Both the position numbers and the translations under genes were made by a program. From positions 1 to 31,073 of the forward strand of contig JAEWDF010000061.1 in assembly GCA_023390245.1 (NCBI GenBank): DNA of 31,073 nt, in the 5' to 3' direction. Below are positions 1 to 7,941 of this stretch, one piece after another; the first letter of the stretch is position 1; the number at the start of each line of letters is the position of its first letter. The notes beneath the pieces were generated by a model that was not told the origin of the DNA, made no database searches, and saw only the letters and a program-made list of their open reading frames with translations. The DNA is from Pseudomonadota bacterium (lineage in GTDB: Bacteria > Pseudomonadota > Alphaproteobacteria > Caulobacterales > Caulobacteraceae).

Positions 1-712
1 CCTTGCGGATCTCGGTGGTGGCGAAGATGAATTTGGCGTGGGGCGGCGGCTCCTCCAGCGTCTTCAGCAGGGCGTTGAACGCCTGCGTCGACAGCATGTG
101 GACCTCGTCCAGCACATAGACCTTGTAGCGCGCCTCGACCGGCGCGTAGCGCACGCTCTCCAGGATGTCGCGGATGTCGTTGACGCCGGTGTGCGACGCG
201 GCGTCCATCTCCATCACGTCCATGTGCTGGCCGGCCATGATGGCGGCGTCGTGCCGCCCGGTCGGGGTCAGGGCCAGGGACGGCCGGTCGATGGTCTCCG
301 TCTCGTTGTTCAGGGCGCGCGCCAGCAGGCGGGCGGTGGTCGTCTTGCCCACCCCGCGCACGCCGGTCAGCATGAAGGCGTGGGCGATCCGGCCGGTGGC
401 GAAGGCGTTGGTCAGGGTGCGGACCATGGCCTCCTGGCCGATCAGGTCCTCGAAAGTGCGCGGCCGGTACTTGCGCGCCAGCACCTGGTAGGCGGCGCCG
501 CCGTCCTCGGCGAGGGCGGCGGCGGGGGCGGGCGCGACCGGGGCGACGGGCGGCGTGGCTTCAGCCTGTGTCGGTTCGGGCGGAGCCGACGACGCACCGT
601 CCGGCGCGGGAGTCGAAGCGGCCGAACCGAACATGTCGTCGGTGTTCTCGTCGCGCTCGACCGCCTCCTCTTCCCAGGGCGGGCCGTCCAGATTCGGGTC
701 GCTGTCCGTCAT
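1..712 (-). CDS. dnaX: DNA polymerase III subunit gamma/tau, N-terminal part (cut by window edge)
   Basis: This is the clamp-loader ATPase that loads the sliding clamp and ties together the replicative polymerase. The window holds the first 237 residues; the rest lies off the left edge. The family start motif YQVLARKYRP is at residues 75-84, Walker A GVRGVGKT at 117-124, Walker B DEVH at 202-205, and the NALLKTLEEPP segment at 213-223. A Pro/Ala/acidic extension of about 72 residues precedes the point where the E. coli protein begins. The ATG at 712 is the first good start in frame; Met27 is an alternative. The zinc-module region between Walker A and the DAAS motif (about residues 135-165) has no cysteine, whereas E. 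coli DnaX has four there. The gene is divergent from the HAD phosphatase, with 95 bases between them. The identification is secure. Confidence 0.96.
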   Translation of the reverse strand, partial: MTDSDPNLDGPPWEEEAVERDENTDDMFGSAASTPAPDGASSAPPEPTQAEATPPVAPVAPAPAAALAEDGGAAYQVLARKYRPRTFEDLIGQEAMVRTLTNAFATGRIAHAFMLTGVRGVGKTTTARLLARALNNETETIDRPSLALTPTGRHDAAIMAGQHMDVMEMDAASHTGVNDIRDILESVRYAPVEARYKVYVLDEVHMLSTQAFNALLKTLEEPPPHAKFIFATTEIRK

Positions 713-807
713 GCCCTCGTCTTAGCGCGAGCGGGCCCCGCCGCGAAGGGGACAAGTCGGCGCTTCGGCCGCCTTGTCGTGCGGCCGGCCGCGTGCTGGA
801 TGGGCCC

Positions 808-1482
808 ATGAACGCCTCCGCCCGCGCCTACCAGGCCTTCCTGTTCGATCTGGACGGCACCCTGATCACCTCGACCGCCGCCGCCGAGCGGGTCTGGGGC
901 CGCTGGGCCGACCGCCACGGCCTGGACCGGGCGGCCTTCATCCCGACCATCCACGGCGTCCGCGCCGCCGACACCATCCGCCGCCAGAACCTGCCCGGCA
1001 TAGACGTGGCCGCCGAGACCGCCTGGGTGGAGCGGGGCGAGATTGAGGACCTGGAGGGCGTCGCCCCCATCCCCGGCGCCGTCGACTTCGTGCGCCGCCT
1101 GCCACGCGAGCGTTGGGCCGTCGTCACCTCCGCCACCGTGCCGCTGGCGACCGCCCGAATGCGGTCGGCGGGCCTGGAGCCGCCCGAGGTGATGATCACG
1201 GCCGAACGCGTGCCCGCCGGAAAACCCGACCCGGCGGGTTATCGCCTGGCCGCCCAGGCGCTGGGCTTCGCGCCAGGAGACTGCCTGGTGTTCGAGGACG
1301 CGCCCGCCGGAATCCAGGCCGGCGAGGCGGCCGGTTGCGACGTGGCGGTGATCTCGGCCGCCTGGACCCATCCCCTGGAAACGCCGCATCCAGTCCTGGC
1401 CGATTATGGCGACCTGCGCCTGGAGGTCGGGACGGACGGCCTGCGCGTCGCTCTGCCTGAGATGGAGAGCGGGGACCGATAA
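808..1482 (+). CDS. HAD-superfamily phosphatase, sugar-phosphatase (YfbT/Gpp-like) type
   Basis: A 224-residue HAD hydrolase, subfamily IA, probably a cytosolic phosphatase acting on a small phosphorylated metabolite such as a sugar phosphate or glycerol phosphate. All four HAD motifs are visible: DLDGT at 14-18 (nucleophile D14, acid/base D16), VTSAT at 106-110, the lysine of AGKPDP at 139, and FEDA at 162-165. The cap begins with HGVRAADTI (residues 49-57), matching the HGxR...DT signature of the YfbT/Gpp/DOG1 group. The ATG at 808 puts motif I about 13 residues from the N terminus, as is usual. The exact substrate cannot be read from the sequence. Confidence 0.85.
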   Translation: MNASARAYQAFLFDLDGTLITSTAAAERVWGRWADRHGLDRAAFIPTIHGVRAADTIRRQNLPGIDVAAETAWVERGEIEDLEGVAPIPGAVDFVRRLPRERWAVVTSATVPLATARMRSAGLEPPEVMITAERVPAGKPDPAGYRLAAQALGFAPGDCLVFEDAPAGIQAGEAAGCDVAVISAAWTHPLETPHPVLADYGDLRLEVGTDGLRVALPEMESGDR

Positions 1483-1510
1483 TCGGGAGACAGAGAGGAC
1501 AACCCAGCAC

Positions 1511-1671
1511 TTTCCCTCCCCGTCCGGGGAGGGTGGCTGAGCCGAAGGCGAAGCCGGGTGGGGCGGCCAGGCAATACGATTCGGATTAGGAGCGCGTCAG
1601 GTCGGAGGCGCATCGCCTCGCCCTCCCCACCCGGTCGCTACGCGACCACCCTCCCCGGACGGGGAGGGAAA
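1511..1671. repeat. Pair of inverted REP-like GC-rich palindromic elements
   Basis: Two 26-base arms, 1511-1536 and 1646-1671, are perfect reverse complements. Each arm is itself a hairpin of the form CCTCCCC-gtcc-GGGGAGG. Next to each lies a second shared block, CCGGGTGGGG at 1554-1563 and its complement at 1625-1634, so the locus holds two copies of one composite element facing each other about 60 bases apart. It fills most of the gap between the HAD gene and the NifU-like gene (1483-1708), where I see no coding sequence. A related element lies at 21706-21760 and a simpler palindrome at 4419-4444. It may act as a transcription terminator or mRNA stabiliser, as BIME elements do. Confidence 0.85.
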
Positions 1672-1708
1672 GGTTTCGCCCTGCGCTCAGACACCTTATC
1701 TTCTCCCC

Positions 1709-2164
1709 ATGATCGACGACCTGTACAGCGCACGCATCCTGATGCTGGCGGCGAACCTGCCCCACGCGGGACGGCTGACGGCCCCGGAAGGCTCGGCCGA
1801 ACGGGTCGCCAAGCTGTGCGGTTCGCGCGCCGCCGTTGACGTCGTGCTGGACGACCAGGGCCGCGTCGCCGACTTCGCCCAGGACGTGAAGGCCTGCGCC
1901 CTGGGCCAGGCGGCCGCGGGCGTGCTGGGCCAGCATGTCGTCGGCGCCTCGGTCGACGACATCCGCCAGGCGCGCGACGCCATGGCCGCCATGCTGAAGT
2001 CCGGCGGCGAGGGCCCGAGCGGCCGGTTCGAGGACCTGCGCGTCCTGAAACAGGTCGCCGACTATCCGGCGCGCCACGCCTCCACCCTGGTCGCGCTGGA
2101 GGCCACGCTGGAGGCGGCTGAAGCCGCGCTGGCCTCGCGAACTCGTCTCGCCGGCGCGGCCTGA
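1709..2164 (+). CDS. NifU/IscU-like iron-sulfur cluster assembly scaffold protein
   Basis: A 151-residue protein of the NifU N-terminal (IscU/SufU) family, which assembles Fe-S clusters on three cysteines and passes them to target proteins. The N-terminal LY(S)xxIL..A..P helix region, KLCGSRAAVDVVLD (Cys37) and VKACALGQAAAGVL (Cys63, in place of the usual GCxxSxAS/CSLSSAS loop) are recognisable. The third ligand, expected in the C-terminal PxRxKCATL region, is missing: the matching stretch here reads PARHASTLVALEA (residues 120-132). It may therefore be a divergent carrier rather than a full scaffold. It lies 77 bases upstream of yidD and looks like the first gene of a yidD-thrS transcription unit. 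No cysteine desulfurase is nearby. Confidence 0.78.
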   Translation: MIDDLYSARILMLAANLPHAGRLTAPEGSAERVAKLCGSRAAVDVVLDDQGRVADFAQDVKACALGQAAAGVLGQHVVGASVDDIRQARDAMAAMLKSGGEGPSGRFEDLRVLKQVADYPARHASTLVALEATLEAAEAALASRTRLAGAA

Positions 2165-2241
2165 GGCCCGTCCGGTTGATCCCCGCGTTCGGATTGGGGA
2201 TAAGCGCGGCGAACCTCAACGGCCCCCGGCGAAGGGACGTC

Positions 2242-2493
2242 ATGTCTCTCTATGAACGCAGCGTGCGCACGGCCCACCGGGCCTACAAGCTGACGCTGTC
2301 GCCCCTCGTCGGCCAGCAGTGCCGCTTCCTGCCGACCTGTTCGGACTATGGACGCGACGCCCTGTTGCAGCACGGGCCGATGCGGGGGGGATGGCTCACC
2401 GTGCGCCGCCTCTGTAAATGCCACCCCTTCGGCGGTTCGGGATACGACCCCGTGCCGCCCGCCCGGTTCCGGGCTGAAAAGACGAAACGATGA
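2242..2493 (+). CDS. yidD: Membrane protein insertion efficiency factor YidD
   Basis: An 83-residue peripheral inner-membrane protein that helps YidC insert and fold membrane proteins. The whole family signature is present: SPLVGQQCRFLPTCSDY at residues 20-36, the ALLQHG...GG segment, then RRLCKCHPFGGSGYDPVP at 55-72. Conserved cysteines are C27, C33, C58 and C60. I chose the ATG at 2242 because GAAGGGA lies just upstream (2231-2237) and the protein then begins with the usual short amphipathic helix; an upstream TTG at 2176 would add 22 unrelated residues. Its stop overlaps the thrS start (ATGA), so the two are probably translationally coupled. In many bacteria yidD sits by rnpA and yidC; here it is with thrS. 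Confidence 0.95.
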   Translation: MSLYERSVRTAHRAYKLTLSPLVGQQCRFLPTCSDYGRDALLQHGPMRGGWLTVRRLCKCHPFGGSGYDPVPPARFRAEKTKR

Positions 2494-4415
2494 TCGAACT
2501 GAAATTCCCCGACGGCGCGGTGCGCCAGTATCCGGACGGCTCCACGGGCCGCGACGTGGCGGCCGCCATCTCTCCATCGCTGGCCAAGAAGGCCGCCCTG
2601 GTGGTCTGGAACGGCCAGCAGCGCGACCTGGACCGCGTCATCGACGGCGACGGCGACTTCCGCCTCTTGATGCGCGACGACCCCGAGGCGCTGGCCACCA
2701 TTCGCCACGACGCCGCCCACGTGCTGGCCGAGGCGGTGCAGGAGCTGTTCCCCGGCACCCAGGTGACGATCGGCCCGGCCATCGAGGACGGCTTCTATTA
2801 CGACTTCGCCCGCGACGAGCCCTTCTCGACCGACGACTTCCCGAAGATCGAGAAGAAGATGGCCGAGATCATCGATCGCGGCGCCCGGCTGGAGCGCCAG
2901 GTCTGGGACCGTGACGAGGCCATCGTCCACTTCGAGGCCAAGGGCGAGACCTACAAGGCCGAACTGATCCGCGACCTGCCCGAGAGCGAGACCATCACCG
3001 TCTACAAGCAGGGCGACTGGGCCGACCTGTGCCGGGGACCGCACTTCCCCACGACCAAGTTCGTCGGCAAGGCGTTCAAGCTGACCAAGCTGGCCGGCGC
3101 CTACTGGCGCGGCGATTCCAGCCGCGCCCAGCTTCAGCGCATCTACGGCACGGCCTGGGCGACCAAGGAGGACCTGGACGCCTATCTGCTGCGTATCGAG
3201 GAGGCCGAGAAGCGCGACCACCGCAGGCTGGGCCGCCAGATGGAGCTCTTCCACATGCAGGAAGAGGGCCGCGGCATGGTCTTCTGGCACCCCAAGGGCT
3301 GGGTGCTGTGGCGCGTGCTGGAAGACTATATGCGCCGCCGCCTGGCCAAGGCCGGCTATGTCGAGGTCAAGACGCCCCAGGTGCTGGACCGCAAGTTCTG
3401 GGAGGCGTCGGGCCACTGGGACAAGTACCGCCCCAACATGTTCGTCTGCGAGACGGTCGAGGGCGAGACCCTCAGCCTCAAGCCGATGAACTGCCCCGGC
3501 CATGTGCAGATCTTCGACCAGGGCCAGCGCTCCTATCGCGAGCTTCCGCTGCGCATGGCCGAGTTCGGCGCCTGCCACCGCTATGAGCCGTCGGGCTCGC
3601 TGCACGGCCTGATGCGGGTGCGCGGCTTCACCCAGGACGACGCCCACATCTTCTGCCGCGAGGACCAGATCGTCGAGGAGACGGCCGAGTTCATCAAGCT
3701 GTGCCGCAGCGTCCACGCCGACCTGGGCATGGAGACGGCCTACATCAGCCTGGGCACCCGGCCGGAGACGCGCGCCGGCACCGATGAGTTCTGGGACAAG
3801 GCCGAGGCCCAGATGCTGGAAGCCGCCCGCGCCGCTGGTTCCGAGCCGGTCATCACGCCGGGCGACGGCGCCTTCTACGCGCCCAAGCTGGACTTCGTCG
3901 TCAAGGACGCCATCGGCCGCGAATGGACCTGCGGCACGATCCAGCTGGACTATGTGCTGCCCGAGCGCCTGGACGCGACCTATATCGCCGAGGACGGCCA
4001 GAAGCACCGGCCGGTCATGCTGCACCGCGCGATCCTGGGATCGTTCGAGCGATTCATCGGCATCATGATCGAGAACTACGCCGGCGCCTTCCCGCTGTGG
4101 CTGGCGCCGACCCAGGCGGCGGTGGCGACCATCACCTCGGACGCCGACGGCTATGCCGAGGAGGTGGCGGCCCGGTTCCGCGCCGCGGGCCTGCGCGTCG
4201 AGACCGACCTGCGCAACGAGAAGATCAACTACAAAATCCGCGAACACTCGGTCGCCAAGGTCCCCGCCATCGCCGTGGTCGGCCGCAAGGAGGCCGAGGA
4301 GGGCAAGGTCGCCATCCGCCGCCTGGGCTCCCAGGCCCAGACCATCGTCACCGTCGAGGAGGCCATCGCCCTGCTGACGGACGAGGCGACGCCGCCGGAC
4401 CTGCGCGCCCAATAA
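2490..4415 (+). CDS. thrS: Threonyl-tRNA synthetase
   Basis: A 641-residue class II aminoacyl-tRNA synthetase that charges tRNA(Thr) with threonine in the cytosol. Domains in order are TGS (about 1-62), the editing domain with H73-x3-H77 and C181RGPH185, the catalytic core with motif 2 FGACHRYEPSGSLHG (359-373), and an anticodon-binding domain from about 535. The active-site zinc ligands are C335 (MNCPGH), H386 and H512, one residue offset from the E. coli C334/H385/H511 set. The length matches the family. The start overlaps the yidD stop by four bases and lacks a strong Shine-Dalgarno sequence, which fits translational coupling. A perfect palindrome follows the stop codon. Confidence 0.98.
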   Translation: MIELKFPDGAVRQYPDGSTGRDVAAAISPSLAKKAALVVWNGQQRDLDRVIDGDGDFRLLMRDDPEALATIRHDAAHVLAEAVQELFPGTQVTIGPAIEDGFYYDFARDEPFSTDDFPKIEKKMAEIIDRGARLERQVWDRDEAIVHFEAKGETYKAELIRDLPESETITVYKQGDWADLCRGPHFPTTKFVGKAFKLTKLAGAYWRGDSSRAQLQRIYGTAWATKEDLDAYLLRIEEAEKRDHRRLGRQMELFHMQEEGRGMVFWHPKGWVLWRVLEDYMRRRLAKAGYVEVKTPQVLDRKFWEASGHWDKYRPNMFVCETVEGETLSLKPMNCPGHVQIFDQGQRSYRELPLRMAEFGACHRYEPSGSLHGLMRVRGFTQDDAHIFCREDQIVEETAEFIKLCRSVHADLGMETAYISLGTRPETRAGTDEFWDKAEAQMLEAARAAGSEPVITPGDGAFYAPKLDFVVKDAIGREWTCGTIQLDYVLPERLDATYIAEDGQKHRPVMLHRAILGSFERFIGIMIENYAGAFPLWLAPTQAAVATITSDADGYAEEVAARFRAAGLRVETDLRNEKINYKIREHSVAKVPAIAVVGRKEAEEGKVAIRRLGSQAQTIVTVEEAIALLTDEATPPDLRAQ

Positions 4416-4418
4416 CAT

Positions 4419-4444
4419 CTCCCTCCCCCTGCAGGGGGAGGGAG
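4419..4444. terminator. Perfect 26-base palindrome between converging genes (probable bidirectional terminator)
   Basis: The 26 bases 4419-4444 read identically on both strands, with a 13-bp half CTCCCTCCCCCTG and no spacer. It starts 3 bases after the thrS stop and ends 4 bases before the stop of the converging small membrane-protein gene. There is no clear T-run, so any termination would be atypical or Rho-assisted. The CTCCCTCCCC sequence resembles the hairpin part of the elements at 1511-1671, so it may be a minimal copy of that repeat. Confidence 0.6.
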
Positions 4445-4448
4445 AACA

Positions 4449-4631
4449 TCAGCGCCGCCGCCTGACCAGCGCCCAGATCGTCACCACGACGCACACGCCC
4501 AGCAGCGCCGAACCAATCCAGTCCCACGCGCCGTCGTCCAGAAGCGCGCCGATCAGGCCGGTCAGGCTGAGCCCTCCAACGACCAGCGGCGCGCCGAAGA
4601 TGGCCCAGAGGCTCAAATCCTTGCGGCTCAT
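4449..4631 (-). CDS. Small two-helix membrane protein, function unknown
   Basis: A 60-residue hydrophobic protein that I cannot assign to a named family. Two membrane segments are evident, about residues 8-31 and 38-56, joined by a short acidic/Trp loop (LDDGAWDW); the protein ends in a basic VRRRR tail, which predicts a cytoplasmic C terminus. The ATG at 4631 overlaps the stop of the upstream PepSY gene in an ATGA arrangement, strong evidence for translational coupling. A longer reading frame extends upstream, but it lies inside the PepSY gene and encodes implausible sequence. Context suggests a partner of the PepSY membrane protein in iron-siderophore handling; this is inference. Confidence 0.8.
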   Translation of the reverse strand: MSRKDLSLWAIFGAPLVVGGLSLTGLIGALLDDGAWDWIGSALLGVCVVVTIWALVRRRR

Positions 4632-5713
4632 GGCTTCCTTCGGCCCTTGGCCAGCCACAGGTAGAGGCCCGAGATCAGGATGACGATGGTGGCGAGGTCC
4701 AGGATCGCCCACAGGATCTTCAGCGGAAGTCCGCCGTAGTCGCCGAAATGCAGCGGCTGGGACAGCGACAGGGTCTTCACATACCAGGGCATCTCCGCCA
4801 CCGCCGCCAGTTCGCCGGTGCGTGCATCGATCAGGGCCGGCGTGGTCAGGTGCGCCGTCAGCGGACTGTCGCCATGGAAGAAGACCGCATAATGGTTGTC
4901 GGTCGAGTAGGACGAGCCGGGAAAGGCCACGAACTGCAATGTCATGCCCGGCAGGGCCTGGCGCGCGCGTTCCACCGCCGCGTCCAGCGAGCTGCGCTCG
5001 GTCAGGGCGACGGGGGCGTCATAGGCGGCCGTCAGCGCCTTCAGCGCCGTGTCCTTCCAATAGGCGATGATCGGCGTGGCCAGGGTGTTGACCACCCCCG
5101 TCACGCCGACGACCAGCACCCAGGCCACGGTCACCGCGCCGAGCAGGTTGTGATAGTCTAGCCAACGGGTCCGCGCCGCCTTGGAGGCCCGCACCGTGCC
5201 GAACGGCAGCCGCCGCATGAAGGGGGCGTAGAGCACCAGCCCCGACACCACGGCGACCACCAGCATCAGCCCCATCGCGCCCAGGAACAGCATCCCAGGC
5301 AGCCCCAGGAACATGTCGGTGTGCAGTTGCAGCAGGAACTCCATCACCGGGTGGCCGGCGACGAGCGGCGCGGGATCGCCGCTGGTCCGGTCGATGGGCT
5401 GGAAGACGTATTTCCCGGCCGGACCATTCGGATCGACGCTGGTGACGTTCACCACCGGCCGATCCTCGTCGAAGCTCATGAAGGCGGGGACGCCGCCGGG
5501 ATGGCGCGACAGGGCGGCGTCCAGCACCTGATCCAGGTCCAGGACGCGCCCCTCGGCCGCAGGCGTCCATTCGCGACGCAGCAGGGCCTCGTCGATCTCA
5601 TGGGTGAAGACCAGCGGCAGGCCCGTGACGCACAGCATCAGCAGGAAGACGGTCGAGACCAGGCTCGACCATTTGTGAGTCCACGACCAGGCGCGGATCG
5701 TTCCCGACTTCAT
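4628..5713 (-). CDS. PepSY-associated transmembrane protein, putative siderophore-iron reductase
   Basis: A 361-residue inner-membrane protein of the PepSY_TM family. Four membrane segments are visible: about residues 17-37, 140-163, 192-214 and 334-355. Between helices 1-2 and 3-4 lie periplasmic PepSY-like domains. Histidines at or near helix ends (H13, H131 in LQLHTD, H188 in DYHNLLG, H322 in QPLHFGDYGG) are placed like the heme or metal ligands proposed for this family. Members next to TonB-dependent siderophore receptors are thought to reduce ferric siderophores in the periplasm or inner membrane. It starts 5 bases after the receptor stop and overlaps the start of the 60-residue membrane gene, so the three form one operon. 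The family call is firm; the reductase role is inferred from context. Confidence 0.9.
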   Translation of the reverse strand: MKSGTIRAWSWTHKWSSLVSTVFLLMLCVTGLPLVFTHEIDEALLRREWTPAAEGRVLDLDQVLDAALSRHPGGVPAFMSFDEDRPVVNVTSVDPNGPAGKYVFQPIDRTSGDPAPLVAGHPVMEFLLQLHTDMFLGLPGMLFLGAMGLMLVVAVVSGLVLYAPFMRRLPFGTVRASKAARTRWLDYHNLLGAVTVAWVLVVGVTGVVNTLATPIIAYWKDTALKALTAAYDAPVALTERSSLDAAVERARQALPGMTLQFVAFPGSSYSTDNHYAVFFHGDSPLTAHLTTPALIDARTGELAAVAEMPWYVKTLSLSQPLHFGDYGGLPLKILWAILDLATIVILISGLYLWLAKGRRKP

Positions 5714-5718
5714 CCGGC

Positions 5719-7899
5719 TCAGAAATCCGCCGTGACCGACACACGGAAGGTCCGCGGCGCACCCAGCGTCAGATAGGAGGATGTGGGGCTATAGCCGCCC
5801 ACGGCGACCCATTGATCCTTGTCGGCCAGGTTCTCGACCCGGGCGCGAACCGTCAACGGCTTGCCGCCCGCCTCGAAGGCGTAGCGCACGCCCGCGTCGA
5901 AGCGGGTCCAGGCGTCAAGTTCGACCGTGTTGGCGGCGTTCACCGGCTGCTCTCCCGTATAGACGGCGCGGCCTTCCAGCGTCAGGCCCGACAGACCGGG
6001 CACGTCCCATTCCGCGTTCAGATTGGCCTGGAACTCGGGCGATCCAGTCGGACGCAAGCCCACCAGAGTCGCATCCAGGGAACGGGTGATCTCCGCGTCC
6101 AGCCAGGTCGCGCCGCCGATCAGGCGCAGGCCGGGGGCCAGCTCGCCATAGACGCCCAGCTCGACGCCGGTGTTCTCCATCTCGCCATCGGCGCTGTAGA
6201 GGGCGGTGTCGGCGTCGAAGAAGGCGCTGGGCTGGGTGGCGCGGAACACGCTGACGACGCCGCCGAAGGAACCGGCGTCGTACTTCACGCCCGCCTCGGC
6301 CTGTTCTGAGCGGAAGGGCGACAGGACTTCGCCCGCATTGTCCACGACCACGCCGCCGACCTGAGCCGGGGCCGTCTTTCCCGGCTGAAGCGCCTCGGCG
6401 TAGTTGGCGTAGAGCGAGAGGCGCTCGCTGGGCTTGAACACCAGGGCGAAGACCGGGGTCGCGGCGTCGCCCTCATAGCCCGATGTGAAAGCGCCGGTGT
6501 TGTAATCGTAGGAGTTGGATTCGATCTCCTGATAGCGCACGCCCACGGTGGCCAGGACGCGACCGTCCAGGAACGACAGCATGTCGGCGATGGCGACCGA
6601 GCGATTGTTCACCCGCTCGGTGACCAGCGGGTCGGACAGATCGCCCGACTGGCTCACGTTCTCGGGGGCCAGGACGCTCATGGGTTCGGAGAGCGAACCC
6701 ACGGCGAACCGCGTGAAGTTGCCCGCCCAGGCGTTCTTCGATTTCGACTGCACTTGCGAGGCCGAAGCGACCAGACGGTGGCCGATCGGGCCGGTCGTTA
6801 CATCGGCGCGCAGGCCGATGTCGCCGGACCACACCGTATCCTCGCGCGCATTGTCGAAGCGATAGGCGTTGAGGGTTCCATCGGCCTGCGCCGTGGGATT
6901 GGCCAGAACATTGTTCTCCTTGCCTTGGCGTCCGCCGAAGGCCGCCCAGGCGGTGACCGTGTCGGACACGTCGAACTCCCCGCGCGCGGCGCCGAACAGC
7001 TGCTTTTCGTCGGTGTGGGTCCAGCGCTGGGCGAAGTTGACGTCGGCGGAGGGCGCCTCTGGAACAGCCCCAGCGGGTGTCACGGTCGGGCGGGCGCCGT
7101 CGATGCGATTGTCCTGCCAGCCCAGATCCGCCGAGAAGCGCGCGCGGTCCCCCCGGTGGTCGACGCCCAGGCCGAGGACGCGAAGCCGGCTGTGCTGATC
7201 CTCGATCGCGCCCTCGCCCGCCCGACTGACCAGGTTCAGGCGCGCGCCCCAGGCGTCGTCATCGCCGAAGCGGCGGGCCAGGTCGGCTGCGGCGTAGATT
7301 TCGTCGGCGCCTTCCCATCCCGCCGTAAGACGGTTCAGGTCGCCGTCCGGCGCGCGCTTGGGCGCCATGTTGAGCGCCCCGCCGACGCCGCTGCCTCCGG
7401 GCGCCGCGCCGTTCAGGAACGCCGTCGCGCCGTGGAAGACCTCGACCCGCTCAAGCAGTTCGGCGGCCACATACTGGCGCGGCAGGACGCCATAGAGGCC
7501 ATTGTAGGCCATGTCGTCCGAATAGACCGGGAAGCCCCGGATCATATAGACTTCCTGGAAGTTGCCGAAGCCTTTGGTGACTCGCACGGCCGGATCGTTC
7601 TGAAGCACGTCGCCGATGCTGCGCGCCTGCTGATTGCGGATCAGCGCCTCGGTGTAGTTGGTCGTGTGGAACGGCGTGTCCATTACATCCAGCGCGCCGA
7701 ACAGGCCGACCCGGCCGCCCGTCGCCACCTGTCCCCCCGCGTAGGCGGACGGCAGACCCACCTGCGAGCCGGTGACGACGATCTCGCCCAGTTCCGTCGC
7801 CGGCTGGGACGACGAAGCCTCCTGCGCGACGGCCGGATGGGCGCCGACGGCGGCGAGAAGGGCGAAGGTCGAGACGAGGCCGAGGCGGCGCTGGGACAC
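5719..7899 (-). CDS. TonB-dependent siderophore receptor
   Basis: A 726-residue outer-membrane receptor for ferric siderophores, driven by TonB-ExbB-ExbD. A signal peptide covers about residues 1-25 (cleavage near AVA/Q), followed by a TonB-box-like stretch ELGEIVVTGSQ. The plug domain contains the family motifs DVLQNDPAVRV, YMIRGFPV and LLERVEVFHGATAFLNG followed by GGALNM. A 22-strand barrel is expected for the rest, and the protein ends in Phe (FRVSVTADF), as outer-membrane barrels do. I chose a GTG start at 7899 because AGGAG lies 7 bases upstream; a TTG at 7932 would add 11 residues before the signal peptide. It leads an operon with the PepSY and small membrane genes. The ligand is unknown. 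The Fur-box-like site at 7915-7933 suggests iron regulation. Confidence 0.95.
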   Translation of the reverse strand: MSQRRLGLVSTFALLAAVGAHPAVAQEASSSQPATELGEIVVTGSQVGLPSAYAGGQVATGGRVGLFGALDVMDTPFHTTNYTEALIRNQQARSIGDVLQNDPAVRVTKGFGNFQEVYMIRGFPVYSDDMAYNGLYGVLPRQYVAAELLERVEVFHGATAFLNGAAPGGSGVGGALNMAPKRAPDGDLNRLTAGWEGADEIYAAADLARRFGDDDAWGARLNLVSRAGEGAIEDQHSRLRVLGLGVDHRGDRARFSADLGWQDNRIDGARPTVTPAGAVPEAPSADVNFAQRWTHTDEKQLFGAARGEFDVSDTVTAWAAFGGRQGKENNVLANPTAQADGTLNAYRFDNAREDTVWSGDIGLRADVTTGPIGHRLVASASQVQSKSKNAWAGNFTRFAVGSLSEPMSVLAPENVSQSGDLSDPLVTERVNNRSVAIADMLSFLDGRVLATVGVRYQEIESNSYDYNTGAFTSGYEGDAATPVFALVFKPSERLSLYANYAEALQPGKTAPAQVGGVVVDNAGEVLSPFRSEQAEAGVKYDAGSFGGVVSVFRATQPSAFFDADTALYSADGEMENTGVELGVYGELAPGLRLIGGATWLDAEITRSLDATLVGLRPTGSPEFQANLNAEWDVPGLSGLTLEGRAVYTGEQPVNAANTVELDAWTRFDAGVRYAFEAGGKPLTVRARVENLADKDQWVAVGGYSPTSSYLTLGAPRTFRVSVTADF

Positions 7900-7914
7900 G
7901 GAGCAGCTCCTGAA

Positions 7915-7933
7915 AATAAGAACGGCTCGCAAT
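7915..7933 (-). promoter_or_regulatory. Fur-box-like site upstream of the siderophore receptor
   Basis: On the minus strand this 19-mer reads ATTGCGAGCCGTTCTTATT. By eye it matches the palindromic Fur-box form ATTGAGAATCATTCTCAAT at 13 of 19 positions. It ends 15 bases before the GTG start, overlapping the region where a promoter or leader would be. The family of the downstream gene supports iron control. The site has not been scored against a motif matrix. Confidence 0.4.
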
Positions 7934-7941
7934 AGTCGCCC

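Noticed and set aside
2176..2241. An upstream TTG start for yidD
   Set aside because: It adds 22 residues unlike the family and has no ribosome-binding site, whereas ATG 2242 has GAAGGGA.
2346..4418. A 690-codon antisense frame across thrS and yidD
   Set aside because: The composition is typical of frames opposite GC-rich genes, and both sense genes are certain.
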